Source of the DNA: Archivesica marissinica
Lineage: Eukaryota; Mollusca; Bivalvia; Venerida; Vesicomyidae
DNA length: 64,000 nucleotides
Assembly: GCA_014843695.1 (NCBI GenBank)
Contig: CM026401.1
Span: forward strand, 24,923,376 to 24,987,375
Direction: 5' to 3'
In this document: positions 22,487-33,742 of the stretch, piece by piece
Layout: every line of letters begins with the position of its first letter
Position numbering within the stretch: position 1 is the first letter of the stretch
Notes under the pieces: model-generated
Databases searched by the model: none
Told to the model about the DNA's origin: nothing
Seen by the model: the letters and a program-made list of their open reading frames with translations, nothing else
Made by a program: the position numbers and the translations under genes

Positions 22487-24560
22487 AATACACTGTACAA
22501 GAGAGATTTAAGCGACATAAAGGAAACGATCAAATAATGTTTTTTTAAACACTTCATATTCGCAGATACTTCGGTCGTGGGCAAGTATAAATTGGGCAAG
22601 TATAAATTGCCTGAAACGAAATTTTGTTACAAGTGGATGTTGCATCACATCACCACTGTAAGAATACAAATAAATCATATCTTCCAGAAAAAAAGGTCAG
22701 AGAAAAGCGTACTCGTTACATGAAAGTGTATGGGATAGGTCGCGTATACATTACAGCAAATAGATAGATCAGTATATATTGCAGATACATCGTATGCACG
22801 TACAAGTACACATATATCAATGAATCAATGAAGCTGATATATATCCTAAGACAAATCGGTAGAGACAAAAAATTAAACAAAATAAAACGAAAACACGTTA
22901 TTGCTTATTGTCAATTGACTGGACAGAAACATGTGTCATATCTATATACAAAATAAAAACAAAAAACAACACACACACACGCACACGCACCATCACACAC
23001 CAGCACGCACAAAAGCGTGTGTGTATGCCCACATACAGGTTGTGTATTTATGACACACTATCCATGTGTATGTGTGGCTACCACATCCAAACTTCCATAA
23101 ATCAATAATTACTAACATAATAAACATGGTATGCATACAGACATATATATCGTGACTCTATGATACATACATAGTTTGATAAAGTTGACTTGCCCTTTCA
23201 TGGTTACAAAAGAATATTTCATAAGGATTATAATATATTGCTGAAGAACATGTAATATTTTAGTCACGATAATTTCTGTGACATTTGTCATACTTCTGTT
23301 ATATCAGTTCATTATCTATAATAGTATGTATATGTAACAAAGATAGTGGACCCAACGCTAACTGTACTAATATCTAGTTCCTCACCTGTAAACAACAACG
23401 ACAACAACGACAACAACAACATCAAAAACACCTTAATGCCTAGACTTGTCATAGCAAAGAACACTCCCGGACCATGTCCCTGATAATCTATTAGTGTATC
23501 AACTGCCCCTCACTCAATGAGCTTGGACCGTATGTATGAGCAGACGAACGAAAGCACACTTAGATATACATCGGCATACTGGCGGATAAGGTAAGGGATT
23601 AATCCGCGTTACAACATCTGGTCGTTGCGCTATGTTCCTATGCAAAACACTTTAGCACGTTTACTGTTGTGTAATATTTGATATCGCTATATATGATCAT
23701 AATACCATCTGTGTATGCACATACATATAGATAAAGCAAATATGATGTTACACAATGTTATTTATCAAGAAATTACATACATGGATTTCATCAAAACGCA
23801 TCGGAATTGCTAACCTCACATCGTATTATTATTTGAATAGTCATGTGAATATACCGTCCCAATAAAGTAAGAAGAAAAACATTTGGGATGTGTATTGTAA
23901 AGCGTTTATCAACATAATATTAATGCTTGCTCGAAACGAAATACAAGCATGATATTATTTAGATTATTGAAGAATAGACACCTGATTGGACACATTATTG
24001 GCATGCATTAATAATAAATATGTCTAAACGGAGCAAAGCGCCAAAGGTCAGAGCCAAATTAGACGATCCCAGGTACGCAAAGATTCTTACATAATATGTA
24101 TGTCTACTTATATATAGCGCCAACATCTCTATAACTACCAACCAATGTTACAAACAATTTGTACATAATAATAGCAGGAGCTGTTTTCACAAACAAACGT
24201 GAACGAGAACTTTACATCTGAAGCCCGAAAGTGCCAGATTTCTATAAGATGAAGCAAACATACGTTTGAGCACATCATTTTACAACGCAAATATATAACC
24301 TAACTTTATATATTAGCATTATTTGTCAGTATTTTTAATTATTCCAGAGAAATTATTGCTGTTGTATAAAGTTAAGATCGTTGATGAAGACAACTTCTGG
24401 TACGATATTTATGTTGTGCGGAGAATGATATTAAATTTAATTTAAATTAGGCGAATATATATTACTGTTCGCAGTTGATAACAGTTTGATCACATGATAA
24501 CGATCGTGTCGATTTCATTAGTAGGCTTCAACGCAGGTAAAACATTTAAAGGTATTCTTA
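22487..24560. other. Long inter-ORF region of the nested L1
   Basis: About 2.07 kb between L1 ORF2 and ORF1 with no L1 coding sequence that I can see. It holds a 16-bp tandem duplication around GGGCAAGTATAAATT near 22578-22612, a CA-rich stretch near 22968-23010 and a (CAA/CGA)n tract near 23390-23430. L1 ORFs are usually much closer. The region is either a family-specific spacer or a further insertion whose ends I could not find. Confidence 0.55.
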
Positions 24561-25647
24561 CTAATCTGTCATACAAATGTAGTAATATCGACGTTGATTA
24601 TTTTCAGCTTCTTGAGGGAACGGCATGTTTAACCAGTGGCTATATTCACTACATTGTACATGATGGATACCGCCAGTTCTGTATTTATACATAATACTTC
24701 CATTCCGTGACCACACATACTCTATATCACTTGTCATCTTTTTCTTCACACACATTAACACATTTTGATTCATCTTGGTGAGGTCCTCTGATATGAATAT
24801 AGGTTTCGGAAGTGATTTTTTCCTCCTCATTACAGAATTTCTCACAAGTCTCGATGTAAACTTGACTATGGTTTGTCTTGGTTTTAGTGTTTTCCTTCCA
24901 AGCCGATGGCACATGTCAATATCCTCTCTTGATGTTGAGACCTGGTAGTTTAGTGTTTAGCGTCGTAATCACAATGTCAGCCGTTTGATCGGGATTTTCT
25001 GGCAGGGGCTCTCTTTCTGGAGTTTTCTGTGCAGTTGCCGGTACTGCTGTTTTGGAATATAGTTGAGCGGGCATATTTCCAGTTGTAGACTTGTCAATAT
25101 GTTCCGTAACAGCAGGGGATATATTTTCTTCGATTCCATTTATCCTGATGTTATTAGATCTGGAATAGTGTTCGATGTCATTTAGGTACCAGTCTGTTTT
25201 TTGCTCACTTTGATGTATTTCATGTTTTAATTTGTCATTTGTATGCGCTTGGTCATCAACTTGGTTCTTGAGTTGGGTTATTGTGTTTTTTAGTTTGTCG
25301 TTTTCTTGTTCCTTGGAAAACAGATTTGACTCCAGCAATTCAATTCTCTTTTCCACTGATTGAAGAAGATGTTCTTTCAGTTCATTTATCATGTCTTTTA
25401 TCATTGTTCGTAGAGTGCCATCATCCTTGGTCATAACATTGGATAGTTTAATGTTAATTTGATTTAATTGGCTCTTAATATCTATGTTGGTTGTCTCCTC
25501 CGTCTTCTATTTTCCTTTGCTCTCCTTAATTGGTTTTGTTTTCTTTGCCGGAGGTGTACTAGCGCTTGTGTCCATTCCATTGGTACTGCCAGTACTACTC
25601 AGTTCACTCCTGGTACGAACTTTTCCACCTTTGTTCTTGTCCGCCAT
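24561..25647 (-). pseudogene. L1 ORF1 (RNA-binding, coiled coil), broken
   Basis: Begins ATGGCGGACAAGAAC at 25647 with a Ser/Thr/Lys-rich N-terminus. An in-frame TAG lies at 25507-25509. A charged heptad-like region follows (KRIELLESNLFSKEQENDKL onward), consistent with the trimerising coiled coil of L1 ORF1 proteins. Next is YSRSNNIRINGIEE, matching the start of the RRM-like domain. A frameshift at about 24915 precedes CHRLGRKTLKPRQTIVKFTS, the conserved C-terminal block. ORF1 protein normally coats L1 RNA. The stop at 24558-24560 may lie beyond the original end. Confidence 0.85.
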
Positions 25648-25996
25648 TAGATACAAATTATCCGTATATCACACAGATTACCTTTAATTTGAATTTTGGT
25701 CATCATGACCCTACGGATTAAGTCATCGGCTATTGTCATAAACTATGTCGATCGATGGTAGAAAACCAATATGGCGCAGCCCATAGCGACCTTTGTAAAT
25801 TGAAAACTATCACATTTTCTACGAAATACTGCGTCTCAACTATGTTTCAGATTGTTATATTAAGATATATGAAATGGTACCATTTTTAAGAAATCCTTTG
25901 TCACATTCCAGTTTTAATAGTCCATAAACACACTTAAATATTTAATAAATTCCAGCGTAAACAAATTTATCAACACTCTCAGTCAAGGGACGTCAC
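25648..25996 (-). promoter_or_regulatory. L1 5' UTR / internal promoter region
   Basis: Sequence between the 5' target-site duplication and the ORF1 ATG. Because the insertion is intact to the duplication, this should hold the element's own promoter. I see no specific factor site I would defend; GGCTGCGCCATATTGG on the minus strand near 25790 is the most GC-rich point. Confidence 0.5.
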
Positions 25997-26534
25997 TCCA
26001 GTTTCAGTTGGTCAAGCAACAAATAGATCACTGAGGAACAGTACAAACCTGCTTAACATCCGTGGCAGAACTTCTCAATATGTAAATTCTTTTCTTCCAT
26101 CTGTCATTAACGATTGGAATGCTTTGCCACAGGAAACTAAGGATATTAATACACTAGCTTCTTTCAAATATTGCTTGAACTCTAATAAACCGAATCCTAA
26201 TCCACTCTTCTATCATGGTGTCCGCCGTGCCCAAGGCCTCCATACCCGTATTCGAAACGGATGCAGTGCTCTAAATCAACATTTATTTTCGAGAAATATT
26301 ATAAACTCTCCACTCTGCAGATGCGGAGCTAATGAATCCAGTCACCACTACTTATTCCAATGTCCTGATTATTCAGACACCAGAATAACCCTTATCAACA
26401 CCATAAGCCCGTTGACAGACATTTCTCTTAAAGTTCTTGTGTATGGTGATGATAATCTAAGTGAAGAGATAAACAAGGTGATATTTGAAGTTCACCAGTT
26501 TATTACAGCAACAAAGAGATTTGATAACGGCTAG
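25997..26534 (+). pseudogene. LINE C C-terminus, piece 3
   Basis: From the second copy of the 13-bp duplication the LINE C frame resumes as PVSVGQATNRSLRNSTNLLN, then INDWNALPQETKDINTLASF and a C-terminal module CRCGANESSHHYLFQC (Cys/Cys/His/Cys, zinc-type). It ends KRFDNG and TAG at 26532-26534. This piece is undamaged. Confidence 0.9.
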
Positions 26535-26584
26535 TGTAATTTGTGTTTCTTCCTCTTCCATCCTCGTATAAACGATTCCCACAT

Positions 26585-26600
26585 CGTTCTCGCTCACTCA

Positions 26601-26642
<42 letters not shown>

Positions 26643-26740
26643 CCCTATCTCGCCTCACCATTTCCTAAATCGACTGCACGTAATCCCTCACCATTTCCTA
26701 AATCGACTGCACGTAATCCGACTGGTAAGCCAGTCTGATT
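26585..26740. repeat. (CT)n microsatellite and 24-bp duplication in the LINE C 3' UTR
   Basis: (CT)n of about 35 bp near 26605-26639, then a direct duplication of a 24-bp segment containing CACCATTTCCTAAATCGACT at about 26655-26705. Both lie downstream of the LINE C stop. Confidence 0.85.
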
Positions 26741-26789
26741 GATTACTTCATCATCATCTCCATATTATTTTTAATTACACTTATATCAG

Positions 26790-28862
26790 ATTTAAAAAAT
26801 AACCGCTCAGGTGGTCCTGACTACTTTATAAATGAATATTTTAAATATGGGATCCTACATATTATTTCCTACTTAAATAAACTGTTCAACAAACTATTAA
26901 ATACAGGCTATTTCCCAAGCCAATGGTCAGAGGGTTTTATTGTACCACTTCATAAAAAAGGTGACCAAGACCTCCCAGAAAACTATAGGGGAATAACACT
27001 TTTGAGTACTTTAGGAAAGCTATTTTCAAGGATATTAAATACAAGACTAAACAAATGGGCGGAATCGTATCAAATATATGTAGAAGCACAAGCAGGTTTC
27101 AGAGAACAAATGGGGACAATGGACAATATTTTTGTATTACATGGGTTGATAAATCATCTGTTAAATGAAAACAAAAAAGTGATTGTTTGTTTTGTCGACT
27201 TTACTTAAAGCTTTCGACTATGTGGTTAGAGAAAACGTCTGGTTAAAGTTAATTAAATATGGGGTAAGAGGAAATTTTTTGAACGTATTAAGGTCTATGT
27301 ATTCGAACGTAAAATCTAGAATTAAAACACAAAATATGCTTAGTGAAAGTTTTATCTGTACATTAGGCGTACGTCAAGGAGACTGTCTGTCACCTTTTCT
27401 CTTTTCGTTGTACTTAAATGATTTAGAAGAAACATTTATGTTGCAAGGTTTTGCAGGTATTGAAATAGAAATGTTCAAACTTTTTATCTTATTATACGCA
27501 GATGATATCGTTATATTTTCTGAAAATTTAAATGAATTAAATAAGGGTTTATCGATATTAAAAAACTACTGTGAAAAATGGAAATTAGTCGTTAGTGTTC
27601 AGAAAACCAAAATTATGATATTCCAAAAGGGCGGCAGAATTAACAGGAATGTTAAGTTCATGTATGGCGACACTGAAATTGAAATTGTTAGAAAGTTTCC
27701 ATATTTGGGAATAGTCTTTACTACAGGGGGCTCTTTTTGTGAAACATTTGAAGCGCTATCAGGTCAAGCATTAAAAGCAATTTATAAACTAAAAACATAC
27801 CTGCACAAACTTACAGATTTACCTGTCAAACATGTATTAGATCTCTTTGATAAACTGATATTACCGATATTAAATTATGGGTGCGAAGTCTGGGGTATAA
27901 ACGAATCTAAAAAGATTGAAAATGTGCATCTTTATTTTTGTAAACATTTACTAGGTGTTAGGCTTCAAACACAAAACAGTTTTATTTACGGTGAACTTGG
28001 GAGAACCCCATTAAAAAATGATAGAATAATTAGAGTCGTTAAATATTGGTTTAAATTACTCAAATGTGATAATACTAAATACGTTAAGAAAATATCCAAT
28101 ATGATGTTAAATGATATAGATCGCTTACCGAACAAAAAATGCTGGGCTAAATCAATTAAAACTTTGTTTGAAAATCTCGGATTTTATTACGTATGGTTCT
28201 TTCAAGGAGTAGGAAATGAAAATATATTAATAGAGCAACTTAAACAATGATTAAAAGACACATATCGTCAACATTGGGGCGAGCAGTTGGACAATTCAAC
28301 AAGAGCACCATCATATAGACTATTCGCAGACTTTAGCTTCAAATTATATTTAGAAACACTAACACTGAAATAATATAGATTCGCTGTAACAAGACTCCGA
28401 TTATCCGCGCACAGATTAGCAATAGAAACAGGTAGGTGGCATAAACCAAATAAAATTCCAAGAAACGAAAGGAAATGTTTGTACTGTCACACGTTAGAAG
28501 ACGAATTTCATTTTTTATTAGAATGTTCATTATTTAAGGAACTTAGAACGCAATATATAAAGAAATATTTCTGGAAAAGACCAAACATTCAAAAATTTGT
28601 AGCGCTGCTCTCTTCAGAAAACTATAATATTTCGACCAATTTAGCATTATTTATTGCAAAAGCCTTCGAGAAAAGAAACCATTTATTCTATTAAGCACTT
28701 TTCTCCGCAAATATTATAGTAATTGGTACTTCTACACATCTTATATATTTCAGAATGTTCTTTGATATACCACTGACCATCATGATTATAAACTGTTTAT
28801 ATGTTTGTGAGCTCATGGGCATATTGCCTCTTGTTCAAATAAATCTATCTATCTATATATCA
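26790..28862 (+). mobile_element. LINE E: 5'-truncated non-LTR retrotransposon
   Basis: Plus-strand LINE truncated exactly at the start of its RT domain (LKNNRSGGPDYF near 26793). It covers RT, thumb and a C-terminal Cys/His module, then a short 3' UTR ending AATAAATCTATCTATC near 28855, a microsatellite-type tail like that of LINE A. I do not assign a clade. Confidence 0.85.
26793..28694 (+). pseudogene. LINE E reverse-transcriptase ORF, broken
   Basis: RT blocks in order: LPENYRGITLLSTLGKLF, EAQAGFR, CFVDFT-KAFDYV (motif A, split by an extra T near 27206), GVRQGDCLSPFLFSLYLNDL (motif B), LLYADDIVIFSE (motif C), then KFPYLGIVF. The frame is open from 27209 to 28247. A TGA at 28248-28250 sits where the frame otherwise continues LKDTYRQHW, possibly CpG decay of an Arg codon, and a TAA follows near 28371. 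The end carries a CLYCHTLEDEFHFLLEC zinc-type module and stops at 28694. All catalytic Asp residues remain. Confidence 0.87.
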
Positions 28863-29382
28863 TTACAGTTGAATAAAACTTGTCACGTTCATAAATGTAT
28901 ATACACTCTGCCATAGTTTATGAAAATTATGTTTGTCATGGAGAAAATGTAAATAAGCTACTAGCTTCCGATTTAATCCATTTGTTCTTGTATATTAATG
29001 TTACAACATGATGTAAATATTGATAAAATAAAATATGTTTAAACTAATGGTAAGTCGTTAGCGTACATGCAATTATGAACGTTCGAAACCCAGCTTATGC
29101 CCGTATAGTACAACGCAGTCAATTTTATACAATTGCTTATTTAATTTGCTGTTGCATGTGCATTGTACATCATGTATGTAAGCAAACGTACATAAGGTTG
29201 AATAACAACAAATAAATTGCCTATTAAATATATAATAAAAAGTAAAAGCATAGTCTGTTCATTTATATTTCCAATCATTCATTGCTTCTGATACCACATC
29301 CACTGTGAAGAGGTATTCAACTCAAACTGGAAAACAGCAACATTGTCCCAAAAGTAATTATTTGTATAGCCAGTGCTCACCT
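28863..29382. other. Single-copy spacer
   Basis: About 520 bp of AT-rich sequence. AACAACAAATAAATTGCC (near 29207) also occurs near 5560 beside another SINE II copy, so a short unidentified repeat may be present. I see no gene. Confidence 0.55.
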
Positions 29383-29652
29383 GTGAATAACGTCATTGTG
29401 TATTCCTCCGCCAAATAACACAGTATACCCAACCTTCAGTTTGCAATGGCCTGCATTCTAATACAACATCTTTTCTACACATCAACTAGTCTGAAGTATT
29501 CTCAAGTCACATACTTTCTCCAAAAAAACACAACAACTATACACTGCCTGTCATGAAAATGCATTTTTACCAAAAGAAAAATGAACTATATTAGTTATTG
29601 GGACTACATTGCAATACACTTGAATGCACTTCTGCCTATTTACGTATAAACA
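29383..29652. repeat. Interspersed repeat, copy 2
   Basis: Same repeat as 8982-9268 and in the same orientation, with scattered substitutions and indels. This copy is not joined to a LINE, so the repeat is independent of LINE A. Confidence 0.85.
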
Positions 29653-29921
29653 ACCATAACCGAATTAAAGGGAAGTAATCAATGGCAGCAATTAAAGGGA
29701 GTAGTGCCTACTACGTCAACTAAAGGTACTTAAAAAAGCATTAGAAAATAAAAATGTCACCATTCATTGTTTCAAAACAGTGAACGATGGAAATTTCTTT
29801 CACTGAGAAAATTATCAATTGTTGGATATCATGAACGAAATAACGTTGCATTATTTCAATGCAAACGGTTGCTAATTAATGTTTTGTCTGTGTCGTGTTC
29901 ATGTGTTGTTATGTATATGGT
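29653..29921. other. Single-copy spacer before a SINE
   Basis: No gene is supported. The open frame from 29767 has no recognisable domain and runs into the SINE. Confidence 0.5.
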
Positions 29922-30212
29922 GGTGGTGGTTTTACGTTTATTTATCGTCGCTACCGGTTGCCCATATGAGCGACGCCTCCTGAAGAGATTAGTCATTTTA
30001 GATTTTTGGAGGATAGTGCAATGATACAGACAGAGGCTGATTCTAGAGTCTCCTCTTGTTCGTTAACGTGCACGGTGTAAAGCACCGACACGAGACCTCG
30101 GTTTAACGTCCCATCTGAAAGACTCTTAATTTTATTATGGTCAGAAGGGGGATCGAACCTGCAATCCCTGGATTACCAGTCCAGCGTCTACTGGACTACA
30201 GATCCGTCCGTG
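29922..30212 (-). mobile_element. SINE family II, near complete
   Basis: The minus-strand element has a tRNA-like head GTCCAGTAGACGCTGG and GGTTCGATCCCCC as B box. The body contains the complement of CCATCTGAAAGACT and GAGACCTCGGTTTAACG. It ends in the complement of ACGTTTATTTATCGTCGCTA. The copy at 45757-46035 matches almost block for block. Confidence 0.85.
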
Positions 30213-30692
30213 GATGTTAGGTATATATATGCGCTTGTTTTATATACTAGTAAAGTATATATAACCTACTTCTATTGGTCTATCTTAAAGTGAGACTTCG
30301 CTCTCTTCGATAGACACAATTGAAGCCCCGCGATTTATTTGAAGCAGCTGCTCGGTTGAGAACATATCCTGTAGTTTTATAGCGGCGTAGGAGAAATGTC
30401 AGTAAATATTGTAATCAACTTCAACCAGCATGTCGGGGAAATGACGCTCGTATATCCAGGAGAAATGTTTCGTAATTTGATACAGATCATTACAACGTCA
30501 ATCTATCTGGTCATTGTCTCTCTGAAGCATATAAAATATAGAAAACAAACTAACAAGTTTGTAGACTAGTGTATCCACTATATTAGCACATGATAATCTT
30601 ACACAGCTAGATTTATCCTGTTAGGCTGGGTGATACCTAGCTTCATTACAGACACACATTCTCTTGAATGCAACCTGACTACGTGACTTTAG
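30213..30692. other. Single-copy spacer
   Basis: 480 bp with no gene, tandem repeat or element ends that I can support. Confidence 0.5.
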
Positions 30693-30903
30693 TGTGTGTT
30701 GCGTTTATTTATCGTCGCTATCGGTTGTCCATATGAACGACGCCTTCCGAAGAGATTAGTCATTTCAGATATGGAAGGATAGTGCATGATACAGACAGAG
30801 ACCCATTCTGGACAGAGTTAATATGATTACCGTCAGATGTGGGATCGAACCTGCGATCCCGGGATTCGCAGTCCAACGTGTTAACCACTGGACGACTGAC
30901 CAA
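30693..30903 (-). mobile_element. SINE family II, internally deleted copy
   Basis: Has the best head in the family (GTCCAGTGGTTAACACGTTG and GCAGGTTCGATCCCAC on the minus strand) and the distal end (complement of GCGTTTATTTATCGTCGCTA). The middle block with GAGACCTCGG is missing, a deletion of about 70-80 bp relative to 29922-30212. The ORFs called here are SINE translations. Confidence 0.85.
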
Positions 30904-31194
30904 TCTAGTAATGGTGTTAGTGCTGTATTGCTGTATTACACAGTTCGTTGGCGCCTCGTCTTTATTACATTGATTGCACGTATTCAATTGTCGGAATCAA
31001 TGGAACTAATCTGTATTTGTGGTCTTTGAAATGTGTCCATTTAGTGTCGATGTAAGTAAAATCAATACTGAAGCAAACTGCACACCAACCCTCCACATGG
31101 ATATTAATTGCGTCATTAGGAACTGTGCTCTCAACTTCAGTTGCTCACTGATATAAAGCATTGTGGACCAACAGTGGCGAAATAAAATCCAAAG

Positions 31195-31388
31195 AGCCGT
31201 ACAGCATTAGTTTAATCGCTCTCGATGCCTCATTCCTGATGAAATACATCGTCATGGTGGAGAGAGAAGAAGCACTGTGGAATAAAAGTGCGTTTCGAAC
31301 GGCACACTCGTAACGGCTACAGCTGGACGTGAACCCCGTACTTTTCACACCTGATGCGAACGCGCTACCACTGCGCTATCACTTCCAT
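31195..31388 (-). mobile_element. SINE family I, diverged copy
   Basis: The minus-strand head GATAGCGCAGTGGTAGCGCG leads through an eroded B box and the family body (complement of CTCATTCCTGATGAAAT and ATCGTCATGG). It stops before the distal end seen at 1649-1880, so the 3' end is lost. Confidence 0.8.
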
Positions 31389-31721
31389 TGATATAAATGC
31401 TCAGATGTATTTTGCAGTACATTTCAATGACTCAATGGTATGTCCATGGTGCTTGTCGTTCAATTAGTTAAAATATGATGTGAGGTTTGACAGTATTCTC
31501 CATCAAACTACAGCACAACTGGAAACGTTACCATCCCCTTGAATAGCCTATTTACAGTACACATCACATTGTATTTACATTCTACTGGAAGCAATATGGT
31601 CATGTAATATATTCGAAACATTTTTAATCAGAGAATATGATATTTAAAAAAATGAATACAAATATTAACAACTTATATATACATAAATAATGCGTCCTGT
31701 TAGTACATGTGTACATGTGAT

Positions 31722-31780
31722 GGTTTAGTCTCATCTGAAAGACTGTTAATTTTATTAGGGTCAGACGGGGGAGAAGGGTT
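31722..31780 (-). mobile_element. SINE family II fragment
   Basis: About 60 bp matching the central block of family II (TCATCTGAAAGACTGTTAAT, GGGTCAGACGGGGGA on the plus strand). Both ends are missing. Confidence 0.7.
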
Positions 31781-33094
31781 GAATTAGTTGCTGCATAGTT
31801 CTTGCTGCATAGTTCTTGTTTACCTTCTATATTTTCAAAGGCGTAATTCACAAATGGCGTAACTGGGTTACATGTGAGTGTCTTGCATTGTCTATGTGTT
31901 TGTCCATTTGTGGTTTATTGCACTATTTGCTTGGAAGTGTCTACCTCTGTGAAAAACCTTTCCTGTTTCAAGATTGTCAGTATTGTAGTTATTTGCATTG
32001 AGAGCTTCGTGTGCATATGTATCCACATTACCCTCTGACGTGCAGCATACTAGGTTATAGTAACTGCCTCCAGTACCCTACGACGTAAAGGTTGAAAGTG
32101 AATACTTGGATATGTGTTGTCTCTCTATCTGCTCATAATTTCACATTCTGAATGTGTGCCATATTTCCATCACAAGCTTCGTTATAGTAAACTTAATTCA
32201 TTTAAGTTGATCACTGAATGCTTGGGTTGAGTCCTTTATTGGTGCATTATACAAGTCCTCAACATAGATCTGTCAACAGGAGAGCTTACACGGCATTTTC
32301 TTTCTGTTGGAATTCCAACTAGCTAATCTCTCTCCGGAGACACTTACTCTAACCCATGTGGCATAATAATAGCTTGCAAACATAAATAATACATCTGTCA
32401 ACATACTAATTTCCCATTACACAATAAATAAACCGTTATTGGATGATATATAGCTCTCTCTATGTGAGCCATTTCTTGTCCATGTCGTGGCAGACGTCGC
32501 GTGTTAATATTTGCCATGCACTTCCGTTCAATGATTAGGTTATCTACTTCCGCTAACTAAATTTATAAATACAGTTACGAATCAGATTATGGCTATCCAT
32601 CTCATCTCGATTATATACTGACACCAAAAAGAAACTGTGCACTTGCCTTAGAGGTAACAATTATATCCATTTAGAAAAATATATAGGTACATTTGGTATA
32701 AAAATGTGCGAAATATTGGGTAAATTATTGCAATGTGTGATGGATTATTTAATTTATTTTATATACTCATGATAGTAAAATCCATAATTATAAAATTGTA
32801 CCGAAAAATTAACGCTCAATATAAAAGTGCAGAATTTATTTACGGTGTCAGTATATGCATGTAGCTTCCTGCTGTAGATTGTTGTTCTTTCGACGAATTT
32901 GAAATGTAGCCAATCTAGTTTCTGTTTCATAACATTACAAATACAGGAAGATATCCATTGGGATGAAAATAAATTGCATATATATATATATATATATATC
33001 GGTGATTGATAAAAACCTCACATGCTGTAGCAAACACGTAATGGGGAAAGGAACATATGGAACTAAATGGGAGAGTGAATGTTTGGTGTAAATC
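31781..33094. other. Upstream region of the SLC7-type gene
   Basis: About 1.3 kb without a clear element, except a TA microsatellite at about 32977-32999. A 5' untranslated exon and promoter of the downstream transporter gene could lie here or farther left, but I see no defensible core-promoter motif. Confidence 0.4.
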
Positions 33095-33258
33095 GATGCC
33101 TGATCTCTTTTTATTGGTGGAGGAAAATCTCGGGACGTGAGAGGAGGTAACTAGAGCCAAGGACTTGGACTACGTGGTATACACTCACCACCCGGTCAGG
33201 GATCCGCTACCGCGCAAGCTTAGTTGAGGGCCTTCGGGAGGATTGGCTTCGAACTATT
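33095..33258 (-). mobile_element. SINE family III, degenerate fragment
   Basis: The minus strand reads GCGGTAGCGGATCCCTGACC..., with CCTCCACCAATAAAAAG at its 3' end. That last motif matches the 3' block of family III (compare GTCCTCCACCAATACGAGCT near 42740). The assignment rests mainly on this block. Confidence 0.5.
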
Positions 33259-33341
33259 TTGGACACCATTTATACATAAAGAATTGAAAAGAAATCAAGA
33301 TATCTATCAATCAATATATGATTCAATATTTAATATTTCAG

Positions 33342-33459
33342 AAGATGACGATAACCAGTGTATGTACAAACCTCTGGCGTAAGAAGACGGTGATAACCTC
33401 CACATTACATGATACCAAACTCAAACGATGCCTCGGACTCTTTGATCTAATCGGACTAG
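33342..33459 (+). CDS. Cationic amino-acid transporter-like gene (SLC7A/CAT), exon with start codon
   Basis: First coding exon of a membrane amino-acid permease. The likely ATG is at 33345, preceded by an AG acceptor (ATATTTCAG) at 33340-33341 and with A at -3. Residues 1-38 start MTITSVCTNLWRKK, contain TKLKRCLGLFDLIGL and end in a Gly codon split after its first G. The donor is GTAAGA at 33460. CAT proteins open the same way: a short cytosolic tail with a basic pair, then K/RLxRCLxxFDLxxLG leading into TM1. An upstream in-frame ATG at 33318 exists only if the acceptor is not used; it has poorer context. The join to 53074 gives GLGLGSSLGVGLY in frame. This family imports Arg, Lys or related substrates at the plasma or lysosomal membrane. 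Subfamily is not decidable here. Confidence 0.85.
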
Positions 33460-33742
33460 GTAAGAACCTGAAAGAAATATTGTATTTGATGTTTTCAACG
33501 AAATATAGAAATTTGCCAGTGAAATAAAATGTATTTAATTCGGGGTTAACCTTGCACCACCAGCTTAGGTCATATGTAGAGTATACAACTATTATGTGTA
33601 GATGGACATCCTAGATGCCTCTCTTTGTTATATTTCAAAACGAGTTTGCTGAACCTATTCTACTTGCACCTTGCATGACGTACTTAATACCCTCCGTATA
33701 GAAATGCTATTGTCGCCTTCAACCAGACACTGGGAGTTACTG

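Larger units (their letters stand above)
18390..25996 (-). mobile_element. Near-full-length L1-type retrotransposon nested in LINE C
   Basis: A 7.6-kb minus-strand element flanked by a 13-bp duplication TCCAGTTTCAGTT (18377-18389 and 25997-26009). Its 3' end has AATAAAGG about 25 bp before a short A-run (T-run at 18388-18395 on the plus strand). It contains a 5' UTR of about 350 bp, ORF1 (25647 to 24561), a long inter-ORF region and ORF2 (22486 to 18763). Motifs place it in the L1/Tx1 group. ORF1 has one stop and one frameshift; ORF2 has a few short lesions. It is therefore among the younger insertions here, though inactive as read. Confidence 0.92.
15284..26760 (+). mobile_element. LINE C: 5'-truncated non-LTR element with two nested insertions
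   Basis: Plus-strand LINE in three pieces: 15284-17288, 18081-18389 and 25997 to about 26760. The gaps are a 792-bp LINE 3' end (17289-18080) and a 7.6-kb L1 (18390-25996). Removing both, with one copy of each target-site duplication, restores an uninterrupted frame across both joins. The element starts inside the endonuclease domain (RPPNAGANY, then IIIMGDFN), has all RT motifs, and ends in a C-terminal CRCG...H...C module and a CT-rich 3' UTR. Motifs suggest the CR1/Jockey assemblage. Both insertions are younger than LINE C. Confidence 0.9.

Noticed and set aside
33318..33344. Upstream in-frame ATG as the transporter start
   Set aside because: It lies within the probable 3' splice site (ATATTTCAG) and has weaker context than the ATG at 33345, though I cannot exclude it.
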